Below, one piece after another: positions 1 through 7,414 of a stretch of 64,000 nucleotides of DNA. The DNA comes from Kitasatospora sp. CB01950 (GTDB lineage Bacteria > Actinomycetota > Actinomycetes > Streptomycetales > Streptomycetaceae). The stretch covers positions 1-64,000 of the forward strand of contig NZ_LISX01000014.1 of NCBI RefSeq assembly GCF_001905465.1, written 5' to 3'. The translations under genes were made by a program, and so were the position numbers. The notes under the pieces were generated by a model. It saw only the letters and a program-made list of their open reading frames with translations. It was not told the DNA's origin and made no database searches. Each line of letters opens with the position of its first letter. Positions within the stretch are counted from its first letter, which is position 1.

Positions 1-302
1 CATCACGAATCCAAGTTCAGTATCTCCGGTTCGAATTCATGTACTACGAGCCGCAGGTGAAGGCCGGCGAAGACATTCGGATTCTCGACCTCACGGACAG
101 GTCCAACCCGGGACTCCCGGATCAGGACTTCTGGCTGTTCGATGACGCCAACGTGGTCCTGATGAACTACGAGACGGACGGAACACAGCTCGATCGCGTC
201 CTCCTCGACGGCGACGTGCAGCAGTACCGGGAATGGCGCCGGCTCGCGGTGGCCGAGTCCGTGCCCTTCGCGGAATACGTGAAAGAGTATGGGTGGCAAT
301 AG
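1..302 (+). CDS. DUF6879-like protein, C-terminal part (5' end outside window)
   Basis: The reading frame is open from the first bases, so the true start lies before the window; the ATG at 39 is internal. The visible part is about 99 residues and contains GEDIRILD followed by DFWLFDD, which fits the C-terminal part of DUF6879 proteins, often found beside Scr1-type regulators in Streptomyces. Biochemical function is unknown. The stop overlaps the proposed start of the downstream regulator by 10 bases, suggesting translational coupling. The family assignment is from memory of the motif and the context. Confidence 0.65.
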   Translation, partial: SRIQVQYLRFEFMYYEPQVKAGEDIRILDLTDRSNPGLPDQDFWLFDDANVVLMNYETDGTQLDRVLLDGDVQQYREWRRLAVAESVPFAEYVKEYGWQ

Positions 303-1131
303 ACCCCGCCGATCTTGGCCGGAGCAAATCCGACCTGGCAAGAGCACTCAAGGAACTCCGGTATCAATCCGGCCTCTCGGGAGACCGGCTTGCTCGGCGT
401 TGCGGCATGACCCAGTCCAAGATCAGCAAAATTGAGACAGGTCGATCGGTTCCGTCCCTGGTGGACGTGGAGCTGATCCTGCGGGCACTCGACGTGCCGG
501 TCGATCTCGCCCCGCGGGTGCTGGAACTCGCCAGGGTGGCAAACACCGAGTGGCAGGACGTCCGTGCGCTGAGACAGAAGGGCCTGGAGAAGAACAGGTC
601 GAGTTGGCGGCGCTCGATGCGTCGTCGACCGAGATCCGGTACTTCCTGCTGTCGATGCTGACAACCCTGCTGGCCACTCCCGAGTACATCCGGGCAAGTC
701 TTGCCCACGTTCCGGGAGACACCACCAAGGCCGTGGCCAAGAAATTGGACCGACAGACGATCATTCACGACGAATCGAAGGCCTTCACGTTCATCCTCAC
801 GGAACAGGCTGTGCACTGGGCCGTCCTGCCGCCCCGCGCGATGATGCTCCAGGTCGACCGACTCGTATCGCTGTCACGACTTCCGAATATTCGGATCGGC
901 GTGATTCCGCTCGGCACGTACATCCCCGGCTGTCCGCTCAACACATTCACCGTCTACGACAGCAGCCTTGCCACGGTCGAGACCGAAACCGGGATCATCG
1001 TGCTGCGAGACCCCAGGGACATTCAGAAGTACCGCGAAATTTTCTCCATGTACGAGAACCATGCACAGTTCGATGAGCAGGCCCGCGAGAAACTGGAAGA
1101 GTGGGCGGACACGTTCCGCCGGGATATTTAG
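293..1131 (+). pseudogene. Scr1-type regulator (XRE HTH + DUF5753), split by a frameshift
   Basis: Two overlapping frames make one protein. Frame 2 from GTG 293 gives about 100 residues with an XRE helix-turn-helix (LSGDRLARRCGMTQSKISKI). Frame 1 then continues from about 592 to 1131 with a DUF5753 domain (STEIRYFLLSML...TPEYIRASL). Joining them with a -1 shift near 590-595 gives about 279 residues, the usual length of the family, and restores the expected join GLEK-EQVELAALD. One base is therefore missing compared with an intact gene. GTG 293 is preceded by GAAAGAG. The family forms toxin-like or developmental regulator pairs with small partner proteins. A sequencing error would give the same picture. 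Confidence 0.75.
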
Positions 1132-1219
1132 TCACCGACGAGAATATCATTGATCGTCCGCTGGCATGCCCCTAGCTTGGGACTCCGTTCACGAGAACCG
1201 AGCGAAGTGGAGCCCAACC

Positions 1220-1573
1220 ATGCCCGTAAAAGAAGAAAAAAATCCCGGTCAGGCAGTGTCGCGCACAGCAATGCGCTACGAGGTGGTGGACGCGGCAGGA
1301 TCGCACGTCTTGCGGGACGTGGTCATGGGCGAGTTCTGCACGCTACCGGATCCGGCGGGACGGCCGGTGCTGCTGGCGTTCCCAGATGCCTATCACGCCC
1401 GGCTGTGGCTGATGGCCGCCGACAGCCGCAGGGCGTATGCGGCGAGCGTGACCAGGATCAGGGCCGGGGCCGGGCGGGAGCCACGGGTCGAGGACGTGCC
1501 GCTGTTGGCGTTCGACCTGTTCGTGCCGGGCGAGGAGAGGGCGTCCGGCTGCGGGCCCCGGAGCGTCAGCTGA
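1220..1573 (+). CDS. Hypothetical protein downstream of the Scr1-type gene
   Basis: A 117-residue soluble protein whose ATG at 1220 begins MPVKEEKNPGQ. I prefer this start over the in-frame ATG at 1166 because the family-like part begins only at RYEVVDAAG. No motif is recognised. It follows the regulator by 88 bases in the same direction, the position where small partner proteins of Scr1-type regulators (such as DUF397) usually sit, but the sequence is not DUF397. No membrane segment or signal peptide is seen. Confidence 0.6.
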   Translation: MPVKEEKNPGQAVSRTAMRYEVVDAAGSHVLRDVVMGEFCTLPDPAGRPVLLAFPDAYHARLWLMAADSRRAYAASVTRIRAGAGREPRVEDVPLLAFDLFVPGEERASGCGPRSVS

Positions 1574-1713
1574 GTACCGAACTCCCCTGCTCGATCTGGT
1601 GGATGAGCCGCTTGAGTTGGGCGACCTCGTCCTGGAGGGCGCGGCTGCCGGCGGGGGTGAGGGTGAGCCAGGTGCGGGCGCGGCGGCCCTCGTAGCCCTT
1701 CGGCTCGTTGGTG
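1566..1713 (-). pseudogene. Remnant of a winged-helix transcriptional regulator (C-terminal end)
   Basis: On the minus strand the frame ends at TGA 1566-1568 and reads KGYEGRRARTWLTLTPAG followed by a short coiled helix rich in Leu and Gln. This matches the wing and last helix of small ArsR/MarR-like winged-helix regulators (HTH_34 type). The N-terminal recognition helix is absent, no start codon with a ribosome site is present, and the fragment is only about 50 residues. It is a decayed gene end squeezed between two plus-strand genes. Confidence 0.55.
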
Positions 1714-1750
1714 GAACTCTCCGCAGCGACGAGGGCGGGAGGAGCACGCC

Positions 1751-2149
1751 ATGACCGACCGCAAACCGCCCGGTGTCACGTTCGAGACCTGGGTCGACCG
1801 GCAGATCCGGGAGGCCGCCGAGCGCGGCGCGTTCGACGACCTGCCGGGCGCGGGCAAGCCGCTCGCGCACGAGAACCGGCCGTACCACGAGATGTGGTGG
1901 ATCCGGGAGAAGCTCGAACGCGAGGGCCTGAGCTTCCTGCCGCCCTCGCTGGTCCTGCGCAACGAGCTGCACGAGGCCCTCGACGCCGCCCGTCGCGCCC
2001 CCACCGAGGCGCTGCTGCGCACCCGGCTCGCCGAAGCAAACTCCCGCATCGACGCCGCGCTGCGCCGCCCGATCGAGGGGCCGCCGCTCGGCGTCGCGCC
2101 GGTCGACGTGGAGGCCGCTGTCGCGCAGTGGCGGCAGGACCGGAGCTGA
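1751..2149 (+). CDS. DUF1992 (DnaJ-related) family protein
   Basis: A 132-residue protein with the DUF1992 signature ERGAFDDLPGAGKPL near residues 25-39 and a conserved WWIREKLEREGL segment. The family is DnaJ-associated in name and has no established reaction. A good ribosome site (GGGAGGAG) precedes ATG 1751. It is soluble and probably cytoplasmic. The acetyltransferase downstream starts 62 bases later on the same strand, so the two could be co-transcribed. Confidence 0.85.
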   Translation: MTDRKPPGVTFETWVDRQIREAAERGAFDDLPGAGKPLAHENRPYHEMWWIREKLEREGLSFLPPSLVLRNELHEALDAARRAPTEALLRTRLAEANSRIDAALRRPIEGPPLGVAPVDVEAAVAQWRQDRS

Positions 2150-2211
2150 GCGGTCGGCGGACATCGACTGTCGCGGCGGCGGTCCGGCGGCCGGCAGCCG
2201 AAGATGGCGGG

Positions 2212-2694
2212 ATGGACGACCGAACCGTGCGCCTGCGGCGGATGACTCCCGCCGAGTACGAGACCGTCACGGAGCGCCGCGAGGAGGAGACGGCGCGCGA
2301 ACTCGCCGCGTTCCTGCCGGTGGAGCTCGCGCGGGAACGGGCCCGGGAGGGCACCGCGCGGTTCCTCCCGGACGGGCCCGACACGGCCGGCCACCACCTG
2401 GTGGTCGCCGAGGACGCCGCCGGCCGGGCGGTCGGCGACGCGTGGATCGGCCCCGACCCGCGCGAGGCCGTCGGCGGCGCGGCCTCCGCATGGCTGTACG
2501 ACCTCCACGTGCGGCCCGACTCCCGCCGCCGCGGCTTCGGCTCCGCGATCCTGCGCGCGGCCGAGGCGCTCACCGCCCGCGAGGGATGGACGGCGCTCGG
2601 GCTGAACGTGTTCGGCGGCAACGAGGCCGCGATCGCGCTGTACCGGGCCAACGGCTACCAGGTGGCCGCGATGTCGCTGCGCAAGGACCTCTGA
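2212..2694 (+). CDS. GNAT family N-acetyltransferase
   Basis: A 160-residue protein with the GNAT acetyl-CoA fold: the motif A core is DLHVRPDSRRRGFGSAIL (Q/RxxGxG/A type) around residues 97-114, followed by the typical GLNVFGGNEAAIALYRANGY. The substrate is unknown. ATG 2212 was chosen because upstream codons in the same frame do not resemble the family. It is probably in one transcription unit with the DUF1992 gene. Confidence 0.85.
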   Translation: MDDRTVRLRRMTPAEYETVTERREEETARELAAFLPVELARERAREGTARFLPDGPDTAGHHLVVAEDAAGRAVGDAWIGPDPREAVGGAASAWLYDLHVRPDSRRRGFGSAILRAAEALTAREGWTALGLNVFGGNEAAIALYRANGYQVAAMSLRKDL

Positions 2695-2731
2695 CGTTGC
2701 GTCAATGCAAGGCGAGCGGACGGAAATGCGA

Positions 2732-2760
2732 GTGACCGCACGCCAGGCTTTCGGTAGGGT
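2732..2760 (+). promoter_or_regulatory. Promoter of the efflux-pump leader
   Basis: A -35 box GTGACC (2732-2737) and a -10 box TAGGGT (2755-2760) are 17 bases apart. The -10 ends seven bases before GTG 2768, so transcription would begin at or next to the first codon of the leader peptide, giving a leaderless uORF. Confidence 0.6.
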
Positions 2761-2767
2761 GCGCAGC

Positions 2768-2824
2768 GTGGTGAGCCCCGAGTCGGACGAGGTGGGGGTC
2801 TTCGGCCCCGCCGTCGGCCCCTGA
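2768..2824 (+). CDS. Putative leader peptide of the chloramphenicol-type efflux gene
   Basis: A short frame from GTG 2768 to TGA 2822-2824 encodes 18 residues, MVSPESDEVGVFGPAVGP. It sits exactly at the predicted transcription start and about 140 bases ahead of the pump gene, with hairpins in between. Translational attenuation by drug-stalled ribosomes on a leader peptide is known for chloramphenicol resistance genes, including an actinobacterial efflux gene; the role here is inferred from position and structure. Confidence 0.5.
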   Translation: MVSPESDEVGVFGPAVGP

Positions 2825-2848
2825 ACACCTGAGTCCTCCCGCGCTGCC

Positions 2849-2952
2849 GCACCGCCCGCCGATGGGCCGTGCGGTGCGTGGTGCTGAGCCGCTGCGCTGC
2901 GCAGGGCTCCCGGGTGACGAGACGGCTGTCCGTTTCCGCTCCTCACCCCGGA
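2849..2952 (+). promoter_or_regulatory. Hairpins between leader peptide and efflux gene
   Basis: Three inverted repeats follow the leader stop: CGCACCGC with GCGGTGCG (from about 2849); GAGCC...GGCTC with an inner CTGCG-CTG-CGCAG (2886-2909); and GGGTGA (from about 2912) with TCACCC just before the GGAG ribosome site (about 2943-2952). The last stem could hold the pump gene's ribosome site closed until an upstream ribosome stalls. Base pairing is seen; the switch is inferred. Confidence 0.45.
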
Positions 2953-2962
2953 GTTCCGTGCG

Positions 2963-4159
2963 ATGCCTCTTGCCCTGTATCTGCTCGCCCTGGCCGTGTT
3001 CGCCATGGGCACCTCGGAGTTCATGCTGTCCGGCCTACTGCCGGACCTCGCCGCCGATTTCGACGTCCCGGTCGGCACGGCCGGCCTGCTGACCTCGGCC
3101 TTCGCGGTCGGCATGGTGGCGGGCGCCCCGCCGATGGCGGCGCTGGCCCGCCGGTGGCCGCGCCGGGCGGGGCTGTTCGGCTTCGTCGCGCTGTTCGCGG
3201 TGGCGCACGTGGCGGGCGCGGTGGCGACGTCGTTCGCGGTGCTGTGCGTCAGCCGGGTGGTGGCGGCGCTGGCGAACGCCGGGTTCCTCGCGCTGGCGGT
3301 GACGGCGGCGGGCGCGCTGGTCGGTCCCGAGCGGCGGGGGCGCGCGGTGGGCGTGCTGCTGTCGGGGACGACGCTGGCCACGGTGGTGGGCGTTCCGGCA
3401 GGTGCGACGGTCGGTCAACTGCTGGGCTGGCGGGCCGCGTTCTGGGCGGTGGCGCTGCTCTGCGTGCCGGCCGCAGCGGGAGTGCTGACGGGCGTCCGGC
3501 CCGGACACGAAGCAGTCCTCCGACCCGGCCGCGGGGCGGGCGTCCGGCCCGGGCACGAAGCAGCCGGACGGCCGGCGCTGCGGGCGGAGCTGGCCGAGCT
3601 CGCCCGGCCCCGGCTGCTGCGGGTGCTGCTGCTGGGCGCGCTGGTGAACGCCGGGACGTTCGCCGCGTTCACCTTCCTCGCCCCGCTGGTGACCGGCCCG
3701 GCGGGGCTGGGCCGGAGCTGGGTGCCGGTGGTGCTGGTGCTGTTCGGCCTCGGCACGATGGCGGGCGTGACCGTCGCCGGCCGACTCGCCGACCGCCGTC
3801 CGCTGCACCTGCTCGCGGTGGCGGGCCTGTTCCTGCCGCTCGGCTGGGCGGCGCTCGCCGCGCTCGCGGACCGCCCGGCCGCGCTCCTGGTGCTGGTGCC
3901 GCTGCTCGGCGCCCTCTCCTTCGCGGTCGGCGGCACGCTGATCACCCTCGCCCTGGCCGCCGCCACCGGCGCGCCCACCATGGCGGGGGCGTACGCGACG
4001 GCCGCCCTCAACCTGGGCGCCGCCACCGGCCCGCTCCTCGCCGCCGCGACGCTCCCCTCCCCGACCGGCCCCCTCCTCGCCGCGACGGCCCTCACCGCCA
4101 CCGCCCTGCTCCTCACCCCGACCCTCCGCGAACGCCCGCCGGCCCCCGCGAACACCTGA
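2963..4159 (+). CDS. cmlR: MFS efflux transporter, Cml/Cmx chloramphenicol type
   Basis: A 398-residue inner-membrane protein with about 12 hydrophobic helices. The start MPLALYLLALAVFAMGTSEF and the motif SFAVLCVSRVVAALANAGF closely match the drug:H+ antiporter-1 group of Streptomyces CmlR and actinobacterial Cmx, which export chloramphenicol. The loop between helices 6 and 7 contains an imperfect 48-base in-frame duplication (GVRPGHEA at both copies). GGAG lies about 10 bases before ATG 2963. The leader peptide and hairpins upstream suggest drug-induced translation. The exact substrate cannot be proven from sequence. Confidence 0.85.
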   Translation: MPLALYLLALAVFAMGTSEFMLSGLLPDLAADFDVPVGTAGLLTSAFAVGMVAGAPPMAALARRWPRRAGLFGFVALFAVAHVAGAVATSFAVLCVSRVVAALANAGFLALAVTAAGALVGPERRGRAVGVLLSGTTLATVVGVPAGATVGQLLGWRAAFWAVALLCVPAAAGVLTGVRPGHEAVLRPGRGAGVRPGHEAAGRPALRAELAELARPRLLRVLLLGALVNAGTFAAFTFLAPLVTGPAGLGRSWVPVVLVLFGLGTMAGVTVAGRLADRRPLHLLAVAGLFLPLGWAALAALADRPAALLVLVPLLGALSFAVGGTLITLALAAATGAPTMAGAYATAALNLGAATGPLLAAATLPSPTGPLLAATALTATALLLTPTLRERPPAPANT

Positions 4160-4196
4160 CCCTCCGCGAACGCCCGCCGGCCCCCGCGAACACCTG
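4121..4196 (+). repeat. Perfect 38-bp tandem duplication across the efflux gene stop codon
   Basis: Bases 4121-4158 are repeated exactly at 4159-4196. The unit covers the last 12 or so codons and the TGA of the efflux gene, so the second copy is outside the gene. It looks like a recent slippage event. Confidence 0.9.
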
Positions 4197-4298
4197 ACCG
4201 TCCGCCGGGCCTGCGTGTCGTCCCTGGTCAGGGTGCCGGTAGAGTGCCCGCCGACATCCAATCGGATGATCTGACTCCACTTCAGCCAGGGGGAGCCC

Positions 4299-4982
4299 AT
4301 GACCGAGGAACACCCGCAGTCGGGCGTCGACAGCCTGCGGGCGATCTGGGCGGCGGGCCAGGAGCCGCAGCCGCCGGTGCCGTGGTACCGGCGGCTGACG
4401 GGCAAGCAGATCGGCCTGACCGTCGGTACGGTGGCCGCCCTCGGCCTCGTCGTACTCGGCGTCGCGGCGACGAGCGAGGTGGAGCAGCGCAGGATCGCGA
4501 TGCCGGCCGAGTTCGCGGGCCTGCCCCGGGTCGCGGAGGCCCAGGACCTGGCCCAGCTCCACGCGCAGTGGGAGGCGGAGAACGCCAAGCGGTACGTCCC
4601 GCGCAACATCGAGGTCGTCGCGTACGGGCAGCCGGGCGCGACCGGCCTCGAGGAGGCGGAGCTGCTGGCGATCGGCCTCTCCGGCTCGGTCCCGGACGCC
4701 GCCGAGGCCGCCACCCGCATGCTGGGCGGCTACTCCCCGGCCGGCGTCAGCACCCTCCGCGACGGCACCGAGGTCACCGACCTGCAGACCTTCGATCCCG
4801 GCCCGCTCGGCGGAGCGATCGCCTGCGCCAGACTCCAGGACACCGACCGCGAACTCCCGGTCTGCGCCTGGGCCGACGGCAGCACCCTCGGCAGCCTCAC
4901 CGACGGCACCGCCACCCTCACCCTCGAAGCCCTCGCCGCCCGCACCCGCGAGCTCCGCGCCCAGGCGGAGCACCGCGTCTGA
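4299..4982 (+). CDS. Hypothetical single-pass membrane protein
   Basis: A 227-residue protein with a cytoplasmic N-terminus (1-37), one hydrophobic helix (about 38-58, IGLTVGTVAALGLVVLGVAA) and an extracellular C-terminal domain. The outer domain has two Cys residues (in AIACARL and LPVCAWAD) that could form a disulfide. The start ATG 4299 follows CAGGGGGAG. A TAGAGT -10-like box lies at 4240-4245. The family looks like the lone secreted-domain membrane proteins common in Streptomyces; no function is recognised. Confidence 0.75.
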   Translation: MTEEHPQSGVDSLRAIWAAGQEPQPPVPWYRRLTGKQIGLTVGTVAALGLVVLGVAATSEVEQRRIAMPAEFAGLPRVAEAQDLAQLHAQWEAENAKRYVPRNIEVVAYGQPGATGLEEAELLAIGLSGSVPDAAEAATRMLGGYSPAGVSTLRDGTEVTDLQTFDPGPLGGAIACARLQDTDRELPVCAWADGSTLGSLTDGTATLTLEALAARTRELRAQAEHRV

Positions 4983-5006
4983 GCCCGACACCGGCTCCCG
5001 GTCCGG

Positions 5007-5786
5007 CTACTTGAATCCGCCGCTGCTCTGCAGGAGTTGGCCGTTGATCCACTGGCCGGCCGGGGAGCAGAGGAAATCGATCAGGCGGGCCGCGTCGTGG
5101 GGGGTGCCGAGGCGGGCGAGGGGGGTGCGGGCGAGGACGTCGGTGCGGACGGCGTCGGTCATCCAGCCGGTGTCGGTGGGGCCGGGGTCGACGGCGTTGG
5201 CGGTGATGCCGAGGTGGGCGAGTTCGTGGGCGGCGGCGAGGGTGATGCGGTCGAGGGCGCCCTTGCTGGCGCCGTAGGGCAGGTTGCCGACGGTGTGGTC
5301 GCTGGTGAGGGCGATGATCCGGCCGCTGCCGAACGGGCCGGTGTAGCGCAGGCCGAACTCGCGGATCAGCAGCCAGCTCGCCCGGGTGTTGACGGCGAAG
5401 TGCCGGTCGAAGCTGTCCGGGGTGGTGTCGAGCAGGCCCGAGTCGACGGATTCGGCGTGGCTCATCACCAGGGCCGTGACGGGACCGAGTTCGGCGGTGA
5501 CCCGGTCGAACAGCCGGGCGGGTGTCGCGGGGTCGGCGAGGTCGGCGGGCACTGCGAGCTGCCGGGTGCCGTGGGCGCGGATCGCCGCGCCGATGGCGTC
5601 GACGGCATCCGCCTCCACGCCCCAGGGCATCCGGGTGTCGTAGGGCGTCCAGTGGGTGTGGGCGATGTCCCAGCCGGAGGCGGCGAGTCGTTCGGCGACG
5701 GCGGCGCCGATGCCGGCCGTCCGGCCGACTCCCGTCACCAGTGCGACGGGACGGGCGGGAGCGTGCGGTTCAGGCATCATCGCCAC
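5007..5786 (-). CDS. SDR family oxidoreductase
   Basis: A 259-residue short-chain dehydrogenase with a dinucleotide motif TGVGRTAGIG (residues 18-27), catalytic Ser162, Tyr171 and Lys175 (YGASK), and a C-terminal GQWINGQLLQSSGG typical of 3-oxoacyl-ACP reductase-like members. It would reduce or oxidise a carbonyl/alcohol with NAD(P)(H). It lies 44 bases downstream of a P450 gene in the same direction, so the two may act on the same small molecule. GTG 5786 or one of the ATG codons just after it may be the start. Confidence 0.85.
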   Translation of the reverse strand: MAMMPEPHAPARPVALVTGVGRTAGIGAAVAERLAASGWDIAHTHWTPYDTRMPWGVEADAVDAIGAAIRAHGTRQLAVPADLADPATPARLFDRVTAELGPVTALVMSHAESVDSGLLDTTPDSFDRHFAVNTRASWLLIREFGLRYTGPFGSGRIIALTSDHTVGNLPYGASKGALDRITLAAAHELAHLGITANAVDPGPTDTGWMTDAVRTDVLARTPLARLGTPHDAARLIDFLCSPAGQWINGQLLQSSGGFK

Positions 5787-5830
5787 CGATCATCACGGAC
5801 GAACGGCCGTGCTCACAAAGGGTTTTCGCG

Positions 5831-7114
5831 TCACCGAGAGCCTTCGCGGTGCAGCACGGCCCGCACCGGCCCGTCCGGGTGGACGGTCAGCCGGTACCCG
5901 GCCTCGGCGGGCCGCTCGCGGATCTCGGGGCGGATCGCGGGGAGCAGCTCCTCCAGCAGCAGCGTCATCTCCCGCAGCGCGAACTGGGCGCCGATGCAGG
6001 CGCGCGGGCCGAGGCCGAACGGGAAGTAGGCGCCGGGCGCGGGTCGCCGCCCGGCGGCGAGGAAGCGCTGCGGGCGGAACGCCTCCGGCTCGGGCCACAG
6101 CGCCGGGTCGCGGTGCGTCAGGTAGGGGCAGAGCAGCACGGTCGCCCCGGCGGGGACGGGTCGGCCGCCGACGGTTCCGGCCTCGGCGGCGTGCCGGGGC
6201 ATCAGCCACGCGACGGGGTACAGCCGCAGCGTCTCGTCGATCAACGCCCGGATCGCGGCGGCGCGTTCGGCGGATCCGGCCGGCCCGGCGGCCAGCGCCC
6301 GCTCGCGCTGCTCGGGGTGCTCGTCCAGCAGCAGGAACAGCCAGCCGAGCGTGGTGGCGGTGGTCTCGTAGCCGGCCACCATCAGGGTGAGCAGCTCGTC
6401 GCGGACCAAGGTCTCGTCGTAGTCCGGGAGTTCGCGGGCCGCGCGGAGCAGGACGGCGATCAGGGTGGGTTCGTCGGCCTGCCGGGCGAGGGCGATGGCG
6501 TGTTCGGCGGCGAGGTCGGCGTCGGCGACGGCGCGGCTGAAGTCGGCGGTGTGCTCGCCGGTGGCGGGCGCGAACGCGGGGATGGCGGCGAGGCTGTCAC
6601 CGGCGGCGACCAACTGCCGGTAGGTGGGCTCGTCCAGGGCCTGCGCGGTGAGCGAGCGCCAGATGACGTCGAGCGAGAAGTACCGCAGGTCGGCGTCGAG
6701 TTCGCGGAGTTCGCCGCTGTCGGCGGCGGCCCGCCACCGGCCCGCGAGGGCGGCGACGGCGGCTCGCAGCTGCGGCTCGTAGGCGCGGATGCCGCGCACG
6801 GTGAACTGGGGTTGCAGCAGCTTGCGTTGACGCCGCCAGGGTTCGCCGGCGGCGCACAGCAGGCCGTCGCCGAGCAGCACCTTCGCGCGGTGGCCGTGCT
6901 TGACGTACGTGTCGGGTTCGCGGGCCAGCACCTGCTGGACCTCCTCGGGCCCGGTGACCAGCACCACCTGCCGTTCGCCGATCCGGAATCCGGCGACCGG
7001 GCCCAGCCGCTGAGCGGCCGTCAGCAGGTCGACCAGCCGCCCGCCGTCCGCCCGCCAGCGGCCCAACTCCTCGGCGTCGAGTTCCGGAAGGGTGCTGTCC
7101 GCCGCCGTCACCAT
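5831..7114 (-). CDS. Cytochrome P450
   Basis: A 427-residue soluble P450 with all class hallmarks: I-helix AGYETT (247-252), ExxR as ETLR (294-297) and the heme loop FPFGLGPRACIG (364-375) with the axial Cys373. The FPFGLGPRACIG form and the long substrate-region insert resemble CYP102/CYP4-like bacterial sequences rather than typical CYP105 enzymes. It needs a ferredoxin and reductase from elsewhere; a ferredoxin reductase is encoded at 40163. The SDR gene follows directly. The substrate is unknown. Confidence 0.93.
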   Translation of the reverse strand: MVTAADSTLPELDAEELGRWRADGGRLVDLLTAAQRLGPVAGFRIGERQVVLVTGPEEVQQVLAREPDTYVKHGHRAKVLLGDGLLCAAGEPWRRQRKLLQPQFTVRGIRAYEPQLRAAVAALAGRWRAAADSGELRELDADLRYFSLDVIWRSLTAQALDEPTYRQLVAAGDSLAAIPAFAPATGEHTADFSRAVADADLAAEHAIALARQADEPTLIAVLLRAARELPDYDETLVRDELLTLMVAGYETTATTLGWLFLLLDEHPEQRERALAAGPAGSAERAAAIRALIDETLRLYPVAWLMPRHAAEAGTVGGRPVPAGATVLLCPYLTHRDPALWPEPEAFRPQRFLAAGRRPAPGAYFPFGLGPRACIGAQFALREMTLLLEELLPAIRPEIRERPAEAGYRLTVHPDGPVRAVLHREGSR

Positions 7115-7156
7115 CGCGTCTCTCCCTGTCGCGCCGTCCGAACGGTGCCCACCTTA

Positions 7157-7382
7157 GGGCCTGTCCGGTCGGTCTTGTCGGATCAGCGCGCGGAGTCGGG
7201 CGCCCGGCTGGGCGTGCCGGCGAACCGTCCTCGTACTGGGTGTACTTGGATGGTTTGCCGGTGCGTCCGTGGGGGCACCTCCCAGCCCGCCAGGGCTGGG
7301 GGTGGGGGCACCTCCCGGCCCGCCAGGGCTGGGGGCGGATGATCCGGCTTCGCGCGCCCGGCAGGATCGACCGGACAGGCCC
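7157..7382. mobile_element. MITE-like element with 25-bp terminal inverted repeats
   Basis: The left end (7157 rightward) and the right end (7382 leftward) both start GGGCCTGTCCGGTCG and match at 22 of 25 positions. The 226-bp element has no coding capacity. The GGGCCTGTCC end resembles the terminal repeats of IS5-type elements of Streptomyces, and TTA lies just outside the left end, but I see no clear target duplication. Best read as a non-autonomous derivative or a solo remnant. Confidence 0.55.
7271..7336. repeat. Two 33-bp direct repeats inside the MITE-like element
   Basis: Units 7271-7303 and 7304-7336 both start GGGGGCACCTCCC and end GCCAGGGCTGGGGG, with only two differences. Each unit contains an internal partial palindrome (CCAGCCC...GGGCTGG). 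Such GGGGGCACCTCCC motifs are frequent in intergenic Streptomyces DNA. Confidence 0.8.
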
Positions 7383-7414
7383 GGGGAGCGTGGGCACCCG
7401 GTGCCGATCCGCAA

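Noticed and set aside
590..600. Programmed -1 frameshift in the Scr1-type gene
   Set aside because: There is no slippery heptamer and no clear stimulatory stem after it. A missing base explains the two frames better.
1393..3381. A 662-codon minus-strand frame across several genes
   Set aside because: It runs antisense to the DUF1992, GNAT and efflux genes and has the low-complexity look of a shadow. Only its small winged-helix-like part, in another frame, is worth keeping.
5037..6029. A 330-codon plus-strand frame opposite the SDR and P450 genes
   Set aside because: The frame is antisense to two genes with clear catalytic motifs and is made of Gly/Val/Asp-rich filler.
7271..7336. CRISPR-like direct repeats
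   Set aside because: Only two adjacent copies with no spacers and no cas genes nearby.
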